From Pseudomonadota bacterium (lineage in GTDB: Bacteria; Desulfobacterota; Desulfobulbia; Desulfobulbales; CALZHT01), in contig JAHJJF010000101.1 in the NCBI GenBank assembly GCA_018823135.1, positions 1-40,857 of the forward strand: a stretch of DNA of 40,857 bases. The letters run 5' to 3'. How positions within the stretch are numbered: position 1 is the first letter of the stretch; each line of letters begins with the position of its first letter. Both the position numbers and the translations under genes were made by a program. The notes below the pieces were generated by a model. That model saw nothing but the letters and a program-made list of their open reading frames with translations, had not been told where the DNA came from and searched no databases. Positions 1 to 9,538 of this stretch are shown one piece after another.

Positions 1-122
1 AGACGGGCAGTTTGCGCCCGCAGCGCAACTACGATCCAATTGACTTGGGTGAAGCAACCTGAGTCAGAATCAAGGGTTCGACTTGATACGCTGACATTAA
101 AACAGCAAGTGCGTAATAAGCA

Positions 123-159
123 TAAAAAAGCCGGAGGCTGTAAAACCTCCGGCTTTTTT
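123..159. terminator. Bidirectional Rho-independent terminator, repeat copy 1
   Basis: The stem GCCGGAGG (130-137) pairs perfectly with CCTCCGGC (146-153) around an 8-base loop. It is flanked by an A-run on the left and a T-run on the right, so it could terminate transcripts from either strand. An equivalent hairpin is present in the second repeat copy. Confidence 0.85.
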
Positions 160-182
160 ATGCACTGTATATTTGATTGTTA

Positions 183-275
183 TTAACGTTTGATGTTGAT
201 CAGATCGACAAGCATTTGATCGGTTGTGGAAATTTTTTTCGAAATTGCCAGAAAACCCCACTGGGTGGCAATCAG
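183..275 (-). pseudogene. Remnant of the flgE 3' end
   Basis: Read on the minus strand this encodes a decayed version of the last ~30 residues of the neighbouring hook protein, ending in STTDQMLVDLINIKR and a stop. The intact gene ends STTDEMLADLINIKR. Similarity stops about 30 codons in, and an in-frame TGA lies just upstream. It is a 3' fragment left by duplication, or the tail of a second hook gene paralog, and cannot be a functional gene. Confidence 0.8.
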
Positions 276-386
276 GTCGGGTCAGTTGAGTTTATAAACC
301 CAACAACCCTAAAACACCGATACAGCAACACATGGTTTCCCTATTAATTTCATGGAGTTAAAGAGCATTAATGGAAACAAAAACGC

Positions 387-443
387 TTGACACAATTGTG
401 TAGGGATATGATATAATCAAAATACATTTTTTCTAAAAAGGAG
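387..443 (+). promoter_or_regulatory. Putative sigma-70 promoter and RBS of the chemotaxis receptor gene
   Basis: TTGACA (387-392) and TATAAT (412-417) both match the consensus, but the 19-base spacer is longer than ideal. A strong Shine-Dalgarno AAAGGAG (437-443) lies six bases before the TTG start at 450 and decides that start. Confidence 0.55.
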
Positions 444-449
444 AACCTC

Positions 450-1949
450 TTGCTAAAAAATCTTAAACTGTCTTCCAAACTGATCCTTGGTTTCACCGTT
501 CCAGTTATTGCTATTATAGTAATTATTATCGGGTCATATTTTGCTATAACCAGTGTGAAGGAGAATGTGAAAAACGCCCAGAATTCCAGTCAGGAAAGCT
601 TCGAATATGCTCTGCTGGCACAAAGCATGAAATTGAATATTGTTCAGGTCCAACAATGGTTGACAGATATTTCCGCCACCCGTGGCCTGGATGGACTTGA
701 CGACGGTTTCAGCGAAGCAGAAAAAAGCCAACAATTATTCATTACAGGACTTGATAGATTTAAAAAACTTTATGCCAGCAAACAAGATGACAAGAACACA
801 CAAATCATCAACAATATCGAAAAGGCATTTAACGAATATTATATAACCGGAAAAAATATGGCGAAAGCCTATGTTGAAATTGGCCCTCAAGGCGGCAATA
901 AGCTGATGGCCAGTTTTGACCATGCTGCCGCAACACTTTCCGAGGCATTTGATCCTCTGATCCAGGAACAGGGGTTACAGGGAGCTTCCGCTCTTGAGTT
1001 AGTAAAAGCCGCGGTGGATAAACTTCAACGATTTAACATTATTATCGGGATTATCAGTATTTCCTTCTGCATTTTAGGCACCTGGTTAATAGTCCAATCC
1101 ATAACCAAACCAATCAGGTTTGCAATCAATGGCCTTACTTCCGGCGCAGAGCAGGTTTCCGACGCTGCAGGCCAGGTATCGTCCTCCAGTCAGAGCTTGG
1201 CAAACGGCGCATCGGAACATGCAGCAGCCCTTGAAGAAACTTCTGCCTCCATGGAAGAAATGTCTTCTATGACCAAGCAGAATTCTGATAATGCCAATCA
1301 GGCTGATAACCTGATGAAAACGACTTTGACGGTCATCAAAACCGCTGACACCTCCATGGCAGAGATGAATACTTCCATGAGAGAGATTTCAACTGCCAGT
1401 GAAGAGACTTCAAGGATTGTCAAAACCATTGATGAAATTGCCTTCCAGACCAACCTGCTGGCCTTGAATGCTGCCGTAGAAGCGGCAAGAGCCGGAGAGG
1501 CAGGAGCAGGATTTGCGGTGGTGGCAGACGAGGTACGGAATCTTGCCATGCGGGCCGCAGATGCTGCAAAAAACACTTCCGAATTGATAGACGGTACGGT
1601 CCAGAAAGTAGCGAACGGCACAAAAATTGTGCTAAGGGCAATTGAAGCATTTAAAGAAGTTGCAGATAACAGTACCAAGGTCGGGAGCCTGATAAGTGAA
1701 ATCGCCACCGCCTCCAACGAGCAGGCGCAGGGGTTAAGCCAAATCCATACAGCCGTCACCCAGATGGATAGCATAACTCAACAAAACTCTGCCATTGCTG
1801 AAGAATCAGCTTCAGCGTCTGAAGAGTTGAATGCCCAGGCCGATACCATGATGGACATGATCATGGGATTAAACAATATCATAGATGGTGGCCAAAGAAA
1901 CAATTCGCCGACAGACATGCCATTACAGAAACAAAACCTGATCACATAA
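450..1949 (+). CDS. Methyl-accepting chemotaxis protein
   Basis: This is a transmembrane chemoreceptor that signals to CheA/CheW. It has 499 residues with a TTG start supported by the AAAGGAG six bases upstream. Membrane segments lie near residues 11-33 and 195-218 and bracket a ~160-residue periplasmic sensor, which is mostly helical and not assignable to a ligand class. The cytoplasmic part has methylation-helix sequence ([12 protein letters not shown]) and the conserved hairpin tip ([20 protein letters not shown], then [13 protein letters not shown]). The HAMP region after TM2 looks short. The gene lies between two copies of a direct repeat and converges on flgE, which suggests insertion or duplication next to the hook gene. 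The family is certain and the ligand unknown. Confidence 0.95.
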   Translation: MLKNLKLSSKLILGFTVPVIAIIVIIIGSYFAITSVKENVKNAQNSSQESFEYALLAQSMKLNIVQVQQWLTDISATRGLDGLDDGFSEAEKSQQLFITGLDRFKKLYASKQDDKNTQIINNIEKAFNEYYITGKNMAKAYVEIGPQGGNKLMASFDHAAATLSEAFDPLIQEQGLQGASALELVKAAVDKLQRFNIIIGIISISFCILGTWLIVQSITKPIRFAINGLTSGAEQVSDAAGQVSSSSQSLANGASEHAAALEETSASMEEMSSMTKQNSDNANQADNLMKTTLTVIKTADTSMAEMNTSMREISTASEETSRIVKTIDEIAFQTNLLALNAAVEAARAGEAGAGFAVVADEVRNLAMRAADAAKNTSELIDGTVQKVANGTKIVLRAIEAFKEVADNSTKVGSLISEIATASNEQAQGLSQIHTAVTQMDSITQQNSAIAEESASASEELNAQADTMMDMIMGLNNIIDGGQRNNSPTDMPLQKQNLIT

Positions 1950-1981
1950 TTCAACTAAAAAATGGAGGAGCATTTCCTCTC

Positions 1982-2257
1982 AGACGGGCAGTTTGCGCCC
2001 GCAGCGCAACTACGATCCAATCGACTTGGGTGAAGCAACCTGAGTCAGAATCAAGGGTTCGACTTGATACGCTGACATTAAAACAGCAAGTGCGTAATAA
2101 GCATAAAAAAAGCCGGAGGCTGTAAAACCTCCGGCTTTTTTATGCACTGTATATTTGATTGTTATTAACGTTTGATATTGATCAGATCGGCAAGCATCTC
2201 ATCGGTTGTGGAAATAATTTTCGAGTTTGCCTGAAAACCCCTCTGGGTGGTGATCAG
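1982..2257. repeat. Direct repeat, right copy (includes the functional flgE 3' end)
   Basis: Second copy of the 1-275 segment. Here the flgE portion (from 2165) is continuous with the intact hook gene, so this is the native copy. The non-coding ~183 bases are nearly identical to copy 1, although the flgE tail has diverged. Confidence 0.95.
2104..2141. terminator. Bidirectional terminator between the receptor gene and flgE
   Basis: GCCGGAGG (2112-2119) pairs with CCTCCGGC (2128-2135) over an 8-base loop. A run of seven A lies to the left and six T to the right. Placed between two convergent genes, it should end the hook operon on the minus strand and receptor transcripts on the plus strand. 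Confidence 0.88.
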
Positions 2258-4507
2258 TTTTACGAACTCGGTGCCGATATCAACGTTTGACTGCTCAAGG
2301 GCATTGGGTGCAATGGATCCCAGACCGTTGGTTCCCGGCGCGCCGGTTATCGGAGCGCCGGAATCGGTTGTTTCCCTGAAGACGTTACCGCCCTCCTTGA
2401 ACAATCCCGCAAGATTATTGAATGTTGCAAGAGCAACCTGTGCCTTTTTCAAAACCTGGCCGTTGGAATAATGCCCGGTAATGACTCCTTCAGTATCTAC
2501 GGATACCGACTGGAGGAACCCTGAGGCAAAACCATCCTGATCCTGAAAGATCGTCGTGGAAGAGTTTGCATACTGAGTGGAGGCAAGAGCCTCGGCATCA
2601 AATTCAGAGGTTACTTCATCACCCTGGCGACTGCCGTCCTCACCGCCGGTGTCGCCGGCAAGGATATCAAACTGTGCCAAGCCAAACGGAGCACCAGCGC
2701 CACTATAGGCGATGGAAGCAATATCAAGGGGACTTGTCACCGCTGAGGTATCGGCAACTCTGTCGGTAAGCACCAAACGCCCGGCATTGTCGATTTCCGC
2801 TTCACAGAGGAACGTCGACTCCAGCCAATCCAGCATATCCTGAACCGTGCCGTTTGGCGAATCTGCTGCCACTGCGCTATCGAACAAACCCGCCGCACCT
2901 GCAATGGTGGTTCCATCGGTTGCAGTGCCGGCAAACTGAAAGGTATTACCGACAACCACCGGGTTGCCCGCAGTATCATAGACGTTGGCCCAGGTACTGA
3001 GACCGCTGATGACCGGAACCGTGTCGGTAGCTGTCTGCACGGCGCGTTCAGTGGAAACTATCTTACGCTTTGAGGTTGTATAATTTATTTGGGTGCCCCA
3101 GGGATTGGCGGCGCTTGTATTAGTAAAACTGCTGATGTACATGCCGCTGTCACCGCCCTGCTGGTCGGTAATCCGCAACTTGCCGGTTGCATCAATACTG
3201 GCTGTGCAGGTAAAAGTCGTTTCCAGCTGATCCAGGATATCCTGAACTTTTGTGGTGTTGGCATTAGCTACCGTATAGACCAGGGTCGTGGCCCTGGTGC
3301 CGTCGTGCTGAAATCCGGCAAAGGTAAACACGTCACCATTGGCAATGGCATTGCCGTTTGAATCGTAAACACTTGATAAAAACGTCTCCGAAGTGATACG
3401 GGTTGTTGCCGCCGGATCAGAGTATGCGCCCAGGTCACTCACAACCACCTGGGTCAGATTTGTGGGAGAGCCGCTGAACCGCGCCCCTAAATTAATCGTC
3501 ACCCCCTGATTGATCGTGTCACCGGTAAAATTTGTCGGAAAGCTGAAATAGCTCTCCGAGGAGCCCAGCACCATACGGTTATCATTTAATGACGGATCAA
3601 CTTCGGCATCAGGTGGCACTGAGAATGCGTCTATCCTGTCAATATCACCGGAAGTGCTGAAATTGATGATGCCGTACATCAAGGCGCCGGCGCCTTTATG
3701 GTCCGCGTAATCATAGCGCAGATTAGGCGCATAAACCGTCTGGTCCGCTGCATCCAGATACCGCTGGTCCTCTGAAGGGTCGCAGGTCACCAGAAATTCC
3801 CATTCATTATCATTGGTGGTCCGGTCAAAATAAATGGTTACGTCATGACTTGCGCCCACTGTATCATATATTTTAATCGCACTGGTATATTCATAATTGG
3901 CGCTATCAATGGGATCAGTTGGATTGACCGCTGCAGCGTTTCTGCCGTCCCAGGCATCAAAAAGCCTGACCTCGGTGGTCTCGTTCTGCTGCCGCGAGTC
4001 GACATTGACGATAACCTCAATATCGGTGGTTGCAACCGGCGGAGTGCTCTTGCCGATGGTGATATCGCCGATGGTGCCCTGGCGGTTGCCGGTGTTGGAA
4101 GCGATGCTCCATCCCTGCACAAAATACCCTTTGGGATTCACCAGGTGACCTTCCTGATCAAACCTGAACTCACCGGCCCGGGTGTAATTGTCAGCCTCAT
4201 TACTCTCGGGTCCGCGGAGCATGAAAAACCCCTGGCCGCCGATTGCCATATCCGTGGGCGTCGAGGAACTCTCAAAAGAACCCTGGGCAAAAAGACCGTC
4301 AACCGTACTCAGGGTTACACCGCGGCCAACCTGGGCTGCGCCGGACGCCGTTGAAACCGACTGCGAAAGGACATCCTGAAAGGTCGCGCGACTGGATTTA
4401 AAGGCAATTGTGTTTACATTCGCCACGTTGTCGCCCAGAACCGACATGGCATTACCCATTGTGTTAAGACCACTGATGCTCGAGTATAATGAGCTCGATA
4501 TACCCAT
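2165..4507 (-). CDS. flgE: Flagellar hook protein FlgE (long variant with internal repeat)
   Basis: This is the structural subunit of the flagellar hook, exported by the flagellar type III apparatus. The N-terminus has the rod/hook signature (SLYSSISGLN, then GDNVANVNTIAFKSSR) and the central core has GQGFFMLRG. The C-terminus (VKLITTQRGFQANSKIISTTDEML) is the conserved D0 helix. At 780 residues it is far longer than the ~400-residue enteric protein. Most of the extra length is in the variable surface region, where residues ~379-450 and ~509-582 are a diverged tandem copy of each other (FTFAG.../VQDILDQLETTF.../ITD against FQFAG.../VQDMLDWLESTF.../LTD). It is the last gene of fliK-flgD-flgE and is followed by a strong terminator. 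Confidence 0.96.
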   Translation of the reverse strand: MGISSSLYSSISGLNTMGNAMSVLGDNVANVNTIAFKSSRATFQDVLSQSVSTASGAAQVGRGVTLSTVDGLFAQGSFESSSTPTDMAIGGQGFFMLRGPESNEADNYTRAGEFRFDQEGHLVNPKGYFVQGWSIASNTGNRQGTIGDITIGKSTPPVATTDIEVIVNVDSRQQNETTEVRLFDAWDGRNAAAVNPTDPIDSANYEYTSAIKIYDTVGASHDVTIYFDRTTNDNEWEFLVTCDPSEDQRYLDAADQTVYAPNLRYDYADHKGAGALMYGIINFSTSGDIDRIDAFSVPPDAEVDPSLNDNRMVLGSSESYFSFPTNFTGDTINQGVTINLGARFSGSPTNLTQVVVSDLGAYSDPAATTRITSETFLSSVYDSNGNAIANGDVFTFAGFQHDGTRATTLVYTVANANTTKVQDILDQLETTFTCTASIDATGKLRITDQQGGDSGMYISSFTNTSAANPWGTQINYTTSKRKIVSTERAVQTATDTVPVISGLSTWANVYDTAGNPVVVGNTFQFAGTATDGTTIAGAAGLFDSAVAADSPNGTVQDMLDWLESTFLCEAEIDNAGRLVLTDRVADTSAVTSPLDIASIAYSGAGAPFGLAQFDILAGDTGGEDGSRQGDEVTSEFDAEALASTQYANSSTTIFQDQDGFASGFLQSVSVDTEGVITGHYSNGQVLKKAQVALATFNNLAGLFKEGGNVFRETTDSGAPITGAPGTNGLGSIAPNALEQSNVDIGTEFVKLITTQRGFQANSKIISTTDEMLADLINIKR

Positions 4508-4573
4508 GATTTATTCCTCCTTTATTCTTGCATGCGGCTGTTTATTAACTGTCCAGCTCTTTTTTACAATCCG

Positions 4574-5239
4574 TTAATTGACTTTTAGAACCTCAGCGAC
4601 GCTGAGATTTACGTAACCGTTGACTGTCAGCAGTGCCTGGCCGGATTCGAATTCAATCCCGGTCACCCTGCCGGTGCTGCGATAATCCGCTTCCATATTA
4701 TTTCCTGCGACGTTCAATGCTTTCACTTTGTAATAATAGGCGCCGTCAGGAACCTGGTCACCACGCTGATCCTTGGTATCCCAGTCAAGCTCATAGGTGC
4801 CGGCTGAAATCGCTCCCATGTCAATAACCCTGACCTGGTGGTCTGCTGCATCGTAAATCTCCACCCGGCAGTCACTGGTTACATCCGGTATGATGAATTC
4901 AGTTACCGTTGTGCCACCCTCATTGACGCCGATCATATTGCCGCTGGCCTGAACCTCGCTGTCAAGCAGGGTCAAGAGCTGCAAGTTATTCTGGGATGTC
5001 TGGTAGGCCAGAAGCTCCTCCATGGTTTCAGTCATCTGCATGGTGGAATCCATGGTGCTGAACTGCGCAAGCTGCGAAGCCATTTCATAGCTGTCCATGG
5101 GTTTCATCGGATCCTGATACTGCAGCTGCGTAATGAACAGCGTCATGAAATCCTGGCGATTCAATTCTTTTTTGCCGACCACCGGAAACGGGTCGGACTC
5201 CGGAACGTACGCCGAAGCGTTTATGCTTGTTATTGCCAT
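4574..5239 (-). CDS. flgD: Flagellar hook-cap / hook assembly protein FlgD
   Basis: FlgD is the scaffold that sits on the growing hook and places FlgE subunits; it is removed when the hook is complete. The 221-residue protein has the family's N-terminal signature around residues 24-60 (DFMTLFITQLQYQDP, then MASQLAQFSTM). A FlgD Ig-like/tudor region follows (WDTKDQRGDQVPDGAYYYKV). It lies 18 bases after fliK and 66 bases before flgE, so all three are probably one transcript. Confidence 0.95.
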   Translation of the reverse strand: MAITSINASAYVPESDPFPVVGKKELNRQDFMTLFITQLQYQDPMKPMDSYEMASQLAQFSTMDSTMQMTETMEELLAYQTSQNNLQLLTLLDSEVQASGNMIGVNEGGTTVTEFIIPDVTSDCRVEIYDAADHQVRVIDMGAISAGTYELDWDTKDQRGDQVPDGAYYYKVKALNVAGNNMEADYRSTGRVTGIEFESGQALLTVNGYVNLSVAEVLKVN

Positions 5240-5257
5240 TATTTTTCTCCTTGACGA

Positions 5258-6988
5258 TTAAACAAAAAGACTGACCCCGCCTTCTCTTTCAAGAAGCTGC
5301 TGTGCCCTGAGATAAAGCACGTCTTCCGGAAGGTCGGAGAGGTTTTCAAATTGTCCCGCCCGCGTACCATGCCATGCAAGTTCGTGGCGCTTGGCATCTT
5401 CCGGCGTATCATGTTGACCCACTGAAACATTGCAATCTTCCAGGTCAAAACCGCGCTGTTCCATATCGCTGCGGAACTGCTCCATATTGTTCTCCATGAT
5501 CTGCTTGACCTTGTTATTTTCCATGTTGAACGACACCGAAACTTTTTCATCCCGGATAAAGAGATCAACCTTCACTTCGCCAAGCTCCGGCGGATACAGT
5601 TTGAGAACCAGATGGTGTTCGTTATTCTTCAACCCACGGGAAACACTTTCGGTTAACTGCTGATATACCTGCTGTTGAAATGATGATGAAAGTCGTGTCT
5701 GCGGCAGGATGATTTCCGGCTCATCAACAACTCCGGCAAAGCCTTGCTGAAGAGAATTGGCACCCTGCGCGATGAAATCCGTCTTGGCACCGGTGTTGGT
5801 GATAGTTTCCTGATCCTTAAGGAATGCGCCTGTTTTAAATCCTTCAAGGCTTTTATTCTTCGGCAGCAGTTTTAAATCTATGCTTCCGTCTTCAATTTCT
5901 GAAAACCAGGGCTGTACCGCCTCATCAAAGAAGAATTCCTCGGTGGAAGGCATATCGCCTTTTATATTCTTGATCTGTACGGTGGATTTATCCACTGCAA
6001 CCAGAAGTTCCTTATATGCGGAACCGATGGAGTCCAATACCACCGGCGACCAGCCTCCGGATTTATTATCAAACCCGGCCTGGGCAAGAAGATCGAAAAG
6101 ATTGTTCATGAAAACAGGCACATCCGCCTGTTTGCGGCTTGACTCAACTTCAGCGACTCCGTTGGTCAGCATTGCCTTGAGACGCTCCATCCCGAAAAGA
6201 ATCTGCTGATTCTCGCCCTCACTGAACATTGCATTCTGGAGATATTCACTCACCCCGGCACGGGAGAGGATATCCTGCAATTGTTCGGCTTCCCATGGAG
6301 TAAGAGAAATAGCCTGCAGTTTCTGCCCGGAAGCTTTTTCAGCATTTATCAGCCCTTCAAGGAAAAGCGCCAGGTCAACCTGATCATCGCCGTTTACCGC
6401 GTATTCTGAAATTTTCTGGATTTCTTCGATATCAACGCCCATCTTGTTGAGTATTGCCTCAAGCAAAGGCAGGTCTGTTTCTGGGACCGTCACAGTTTTA
6501 ACCTTGGCAAGTCGTTCAAAATACATCTTCAGGTCGCCAAGGAAATCCTCAAGACCGATGTTGCCGTTATTTTCTTCAAGATTCTGGAGTAACACGGCTG
6601 TCTCTTCTTTTGTCATCCCGGCCCCAAGGCATATTTTTTCAATGAGAGAGGTATCCGGGAGATTGAAAATCCATTCACCGGGTTCGGTCCCGACCTCGCT
6701 GACCGCCTCTTCAAGAACCCTGACGAGATTACCGAGAATCCCTGCAATCCCTGATAAGTTTTGCTGTGATGTATCGAAACCACCCCCGGCATTTGCTCCC
6801 ACCGGCAAACCGGCCTCATTTGCCGCTTTATTATCGGAAACACCCAGGAGACTCTTATTGGATTCCGTAGTTTTTTTGGCTTGCATGTATTGCAGGAATG
6901 AAGTCACGGACGTCTTCGCCCCCTTTCCCTGCGTTGTTGCCGGTGTGGAATTTGTGATACACGCTATCGGATTCATCAAAGTATTCAC
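5258..6988 (-). CDS. fliK: Flagellar hook-length control protein FliK
   Basis: FliK measures hook length and switches export specificity from hook to filament. The C-terminal domain (about the last 130 residues) is the recognisable part: LVLKLYPPELGEVKVDL is the Flg_hook (PF02120) signature, followed by FNMENNKVKQIMENN. The N-terminal two thirds are poorly conserved, as is normal for FliK. The frame is open to an ATG at 7090, but I choose GTG at 6986-6988 (576 residues) because AGGAG lies nine bases upstream. An ATG at 6974-6976 is the alternative. A gap and an inserted arsenite-efflux locus separate it from fliJ and the motE-like gene. Confidence 0.88.
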   Translation of the reverse strand: MNTLMNPIACITNSTPATTQGKGAKTSVTSFLQYMQAKKTTESNKSLLGVSDNKAANEAGLPVGANAGGGFDTSQQNLSGIAGILGNLVRVLEEAVSEVGTEPGEWIFNLPDTSLIEKICLGAGMTKEETAVLLQNLEENNGNIGLEDFLGDLKMYFERLAKVKTVTVPETDLPLLEAILNKMGVDIEEIQKISEYAVNGDDQVDLALFLEGLINAEKASGQKLQAISLTPWEAEQLQDILSRAGVSEYLQNAMFSEGENQQILFGMERLKAMLTNGVAEVESSRKQADVPVFMNNLFDLLAQAGFDNKSGGWSPVVLDSIGSAYKELLVAVDKSTVQIKNIKGDMPSTEEFFFDEAVQPWFSEIEDGSIDLKLLPKNKSLEGFKTGAFLKDQETITNTGAKTDFIAQGANSLQQGFAGVVDEPEIILPQTRLSSSFQQQVYQQLTESVSRGLKNNEHHLVLKLYPPELGEVKVDLFIRDEKVSVSFNMENNKVKQIMENNMEQFRSDMEQRGFDLEDCNVSVGQHDTPEDAKRHELAWHGTRAGQFENLSDLPEDVLYLRAQQLLEREGGVSLFV

Positions 6989-7573
6989 TTGCAGATTCTC
7001 CTGTATATGGTCCCCATCCAGTATTGCCTCATAAAACACGCACCTGATAAGCCTTTGTGCAAACACTATGCCAGATTCATTTATTGCCATCGGAATGAAC
7101 CGGGAAGCTTTTTCTGATTCGCCCGATCAGCGAAAAACAAAAACCGTGCAAAAGGCTAACACCGCGCTAAGGGCAGCTATTACGTATGATGAGGAGCGAG
7201 GACACATCGGAGAAACAATGATGGGAATCCGGCAGGAATTATTTTTGAAATAATCCTTGAGATATTTTTCAATTCTATCTTTCTGCAGGACCATGCTTAT
7301 ACCGCAAACAGGCCAAGTGGGAAATTATTGCCTGCAAATCATATCCCGGATAAGAAGTTTTTGCCTTATCTGAAAAAAGACCGTTTAATCCTATGATTTA
7401 TTCCCTTAGATTATTCTGTTTCAATTGGAACCCACAGCAGATAAGCGCATGACTGATTACCCGTAGCGCCGGCCTATCTTCATGAGGATCTACTGGATAT
7501 AACCCGGGTTGCCGGAGCGGCATGAAATCGAAAGAGGAAAAACAGGGATGTACAAAAAGAAGTGACTCTTCAC
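6989..7573. other. Non-coding gap upstream of fliK
   Basis: I see no convincing gene here. A 61-codon plus-strand ORF (7068-7253) overlaps the antisense side of the fliK upstream extension and has no recognisable product. A loose sigma-54-like match on the minus strand (GG-N10-GC, about 7333-7348) is too weak and too far from fliK to call. Confidence 0.5.
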
Positions 7574-7604
7574 AAAAAAAAACAGAGCGCTCAGGCTCTG
7601 CTTT
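7574..7604 (-). terminator. Rho-independent terminator of the lipoprotein gene
   Basis: CAGAGC (7583-7588) pairs with GCTCTG (7595-7600) around a 6-base loop. The plus strand shows nine A residues at 7574-7582, so a minus-strand transcript would read a hairpin followed by a U-run. It lies just downstream of the lipoprotein stop codon. Confidence 0.7.
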
Positions 7605-7631
7605 TCAGGGACTCTCTAAAAAAATTCCGGA

Positions 7632-8027
7632 TCATCTCTCGCCCAGGGAATTAACCCAGGCATAAGCCTTTGCCTGATACTTTTCATCCTGCATTGCTTT
7701 CTCGAATTGCTCACGGGAATTCCTTTTATCGCCGAGCTTATAATGCGCCATTCCCAGCTCATAAGCGAGCTTTCCGCATTGTTCGTCAGGAGTAGGGCTG
7801 ACCGACATGCTCAATGCCACCTTTTCTTCAGCGCTCTTGCCATTAAGCATTTTTACCAGTTCGGCACAGGTAGGGGGTTTGGGGGTGTACCCATAGGTGA
7901 CATCCGGTTTGGCATCTTTTGCAGACGTGTCGTTCTTCGCGGATTGCATTGAGGCACAACCCGTTAAAAATGATACAATTAAGATTACACTGAAAATCGT
8001 CGCGCTTCTCCGCATCATCGCTTTCAT
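7632..8027 (-). CDS. Small TPR-like lipoprotein
   Basis: The 131-residue protein has a lipoprotein signal peptide with lipobox LTGC at residues ~20-23, so the mature protein begins at Cys23 and is membrane anchored. The mature part has two further cysteines (CAEL, EQCGKL) and a C-terminal helical pair (YELGMAHYKLGDKRNSREQFEKA) that reads like one tetratricopeptide repeat. I do not recognise a named family. It has its own terminator and is transcribed away from the divergent acr3 gene. GGGTG just before the ATG is a weak ribosome site. Confidence 0.8.
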   Translation of the reverse strand: MKAMMRRSATIFSVILIVSFLTGCASMQSAKNDTSAKDAKPDVTYGYTPKPPTCAELVKMLNGKSAEEKVALSMSVSPTPDEQCGKLAYELGMAHYKLGDKRNSREQFEKAMQDEKYQAKAYAWVNSLGER

Positions 8028-8404
8028 GACATCACCCGTATTTTTTATATTTAGTAAACTCTTTTACAATTAATCCCGCAAAAAATACGACCAAAAATAA
8101 TACAATTGAACAGCGGGTTAAACATTCATAAATTATCAGCTTTAAATCAAAAGGGTATCAAAAATGAGTACGGCATGTCAAACACATTCTAAGTATTTCC
8201 TCGAATTATAAAACACCCATTTTTCTCGCCTGTCCCTTGGGTAAGTCTCTTCCCCGCAAATTTTGCGTCCGTGAATTATTTAAATAAGCTTTGAACATAT
8301 CCTTCCAGGCGGATATATTGTCAGTAATAGTCCATTATTACCAGACGATCGGTTAATATTCGGGACCAGAGGACCAGGCCTTCAAATATTAAAATAATCA
8401 CGAA
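8028..8404. other. Divergent intergenic region between the lipoprotein gene and acr3
   Basis: An A+T-rich spacer of about 377 bases that must hold promoters for two divergent genes. I did not find a convincing operator, riboswitch or small gene. The acr3 start lacks an obvious Shine-Dalgarno. Confidence 0.5.
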
Positions 8405-9538
8405 ATGACCATGACTGTTTCTAAAAAAACACTTTCCTTTCTTGACCGGTTTCTTACCCTTTGGATTTTTCTTGCAATGTTTATCGGGGTAATGGGCGGC
8501 TATTTTTATCCAGGAATCAAAGATATAATAAATTCCTTTCAGGTTGGCACAACAAACCTTCCAATCGCCTTCGGTTTGATCTTGATGATGTATCCTCCGT
8601 TGGCCAAGGTACGGTATGAAAAACTCCATGAGGTATTCCGCAATACAAGAGTCCTCGCGCTCTCTCTTGTTCAGAACTGGCTCATCGGCCCTGTCCTCAT
8701 GTTCGGACTTGCGGTCATTTTTTTGTCCGATCATCATGAATACATGGTGGGCCTGATCCTTATCGGACTTGCCCGCTGCATAGCAATGGTCATTGTCTGG
8801 AACGATCTGGCAGAGGGCGACCGCGAATATTGTGCAGGCCTTGTCGCCTTCAATTCCATCTTTCAGGTGCTTTTCTTCTCTTTATATGCATGGATTTTTA
8901 TTACGATTGTGCCGGGTTGGCTGGGCCTGGAAGGAGCGATTGTCGATATTTCCATGAAAGAGATCGCCATGTCGGTATTCATTTACCTGGGTATTCCATT
9001 CCTGGGCGGAATTTTCACACGATTTGTGGGCGTCAAAACCATGGGAGAGGAATGGTATCAGGAAAAACTTCTGCCGAAAATCAGCCCGTTGACCTTTGTT
9101 TTCCTGCTTTTCACCATTCTTGTGATGTTTTCCCTCAAGGGTGAATATATCGTGCAATTACCCTTTGACGTCATAAAGATAGCCATCCCGTTGACTATCT
9201 ATTTTCTGGTCATGTTTATGCTCTCCTTCTTCATGTCCATAAAAGTCGGCGCCACCTACGAGCAGTCAACGACTTTGAGCTTTACTGCCGCTTCCAATAA
9301 TTTTGAACTGGCCATTGCCGTGGCCATCGCCGTCTTCGGCATAGATTCCGGCCAGGCCTTTGCAGCGGTTATCGGCCCTCTCGTCGAAGTGCCGGTGCTC
9401 ATCTCCCTTGTCAGTGTTGCCTTCTGGTTTAAAAAGAAATATTTTCCCTTTGCCAAAGAAACACCCGCCGGAGTCTGTCATCTCAGCTGTGAGCCCCAAA
9501 AAAACCACCCGGTAGCACATTCAAAACGCAATAAATAA
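8405..9538 (+). CDS. acr3: Acr3-family arsenite efflux permease
   Basis: This inner-membrane carrier exports arsenite, As(III). The 377-residue length and about ten hydrophobic segments fit the ACR3 (BASS superfamily) type rather than the unrelated ArsB. Diagnostic stretches are [18 protein letters not shown] near residues 58-75 and [19 protein letters not shown] near 121-139. The latter holds the cysteine conserved in the family. [21 protein letters not shown] and [13 protein letters not shown] form the C-terminal signature. It stands alone, with no arsC or arsR beside it, inside the flagellar cluster. An ArsR-type regulator is present ~28 kb away. ATG at 8411 is an alternative start. Confidence 0.95.
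   Translation: MTMTVSKKTLSFLDRFLTLWIFLAMFIGVMGGYFYPGIKDIINSFQVGTTNLPIAFGLILMMYPPLAKVRYEKLHEVFRNTRVLALSLVQNWLIGPVLMFGLAVIFLSDHHEYMVGLILIGLARCIAMVIVWNDLAEGDREYCAGLVAFNSIFQVLFFSLYAWIFITIVPGWLGLEGAIVDISMKEIAMSVFIYLGIPFLGGIFTRFVGVKTMGEEWYQEKLLPKISPLTFVFLLFTILVMFSLKGEYIVQLPFDVIKIAIPLTIYFLVMFMLSFFMSIKVGATYEQSTTLSFTAASNNFELAIAVAIAVFGIDSGQAFAAVIGPLVEVPVLISLVSVAFWFKKKYFPFAKETPAGVCHLSCEPQKNHPVAHSKRNK

Larger units (their letters stand above)
1..275. repeat. Direct repeat, left copy
   Basis: This segment recurs at 1982-2257. The first ~185 bases match with one substitution (T at 41, C at 2022) and one A-run length difference. The next ~90 bases, which are the flgE tail, carry about a dozen substitutions. 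The unit contains a small CGGGC/GCCCG stem (4-20), a possible CDS end in forward frame 3 (TGSLRPQRNYDPIDLGEAT then TGA at 60-62), a terminator hairpin and an flgE 3' remnant. Its left edge coincides with the window edge, so the true boundary is unknown. Confidence 0.95.

Noticed and set aside
1-120. Riboswitch or structured RNA in the repeat unit
   Set aside because: Only a 5-bp stem was visible and no known aptamer motif could be matched by eye.
1298-1774. 158-codon minus-strand ORF
   Set aside because: It is a shadow of the conserved signalling domain of the chemoreceptor gene; Ala/Ser-rich as expected from antisense reading.
3845-4354. 169-codon plus-strand ORF
   Set aside because: It lies entirely antisense to flgE, whose product is clearly recognisable; no independent support.
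7333-7348. Sigma-54-like promoter (minus strand) upstream of fliK
   Set aside because: The GG-N10-GC spacing fits, but the -24 element is poor and it is ~350 bases from the chosen start.
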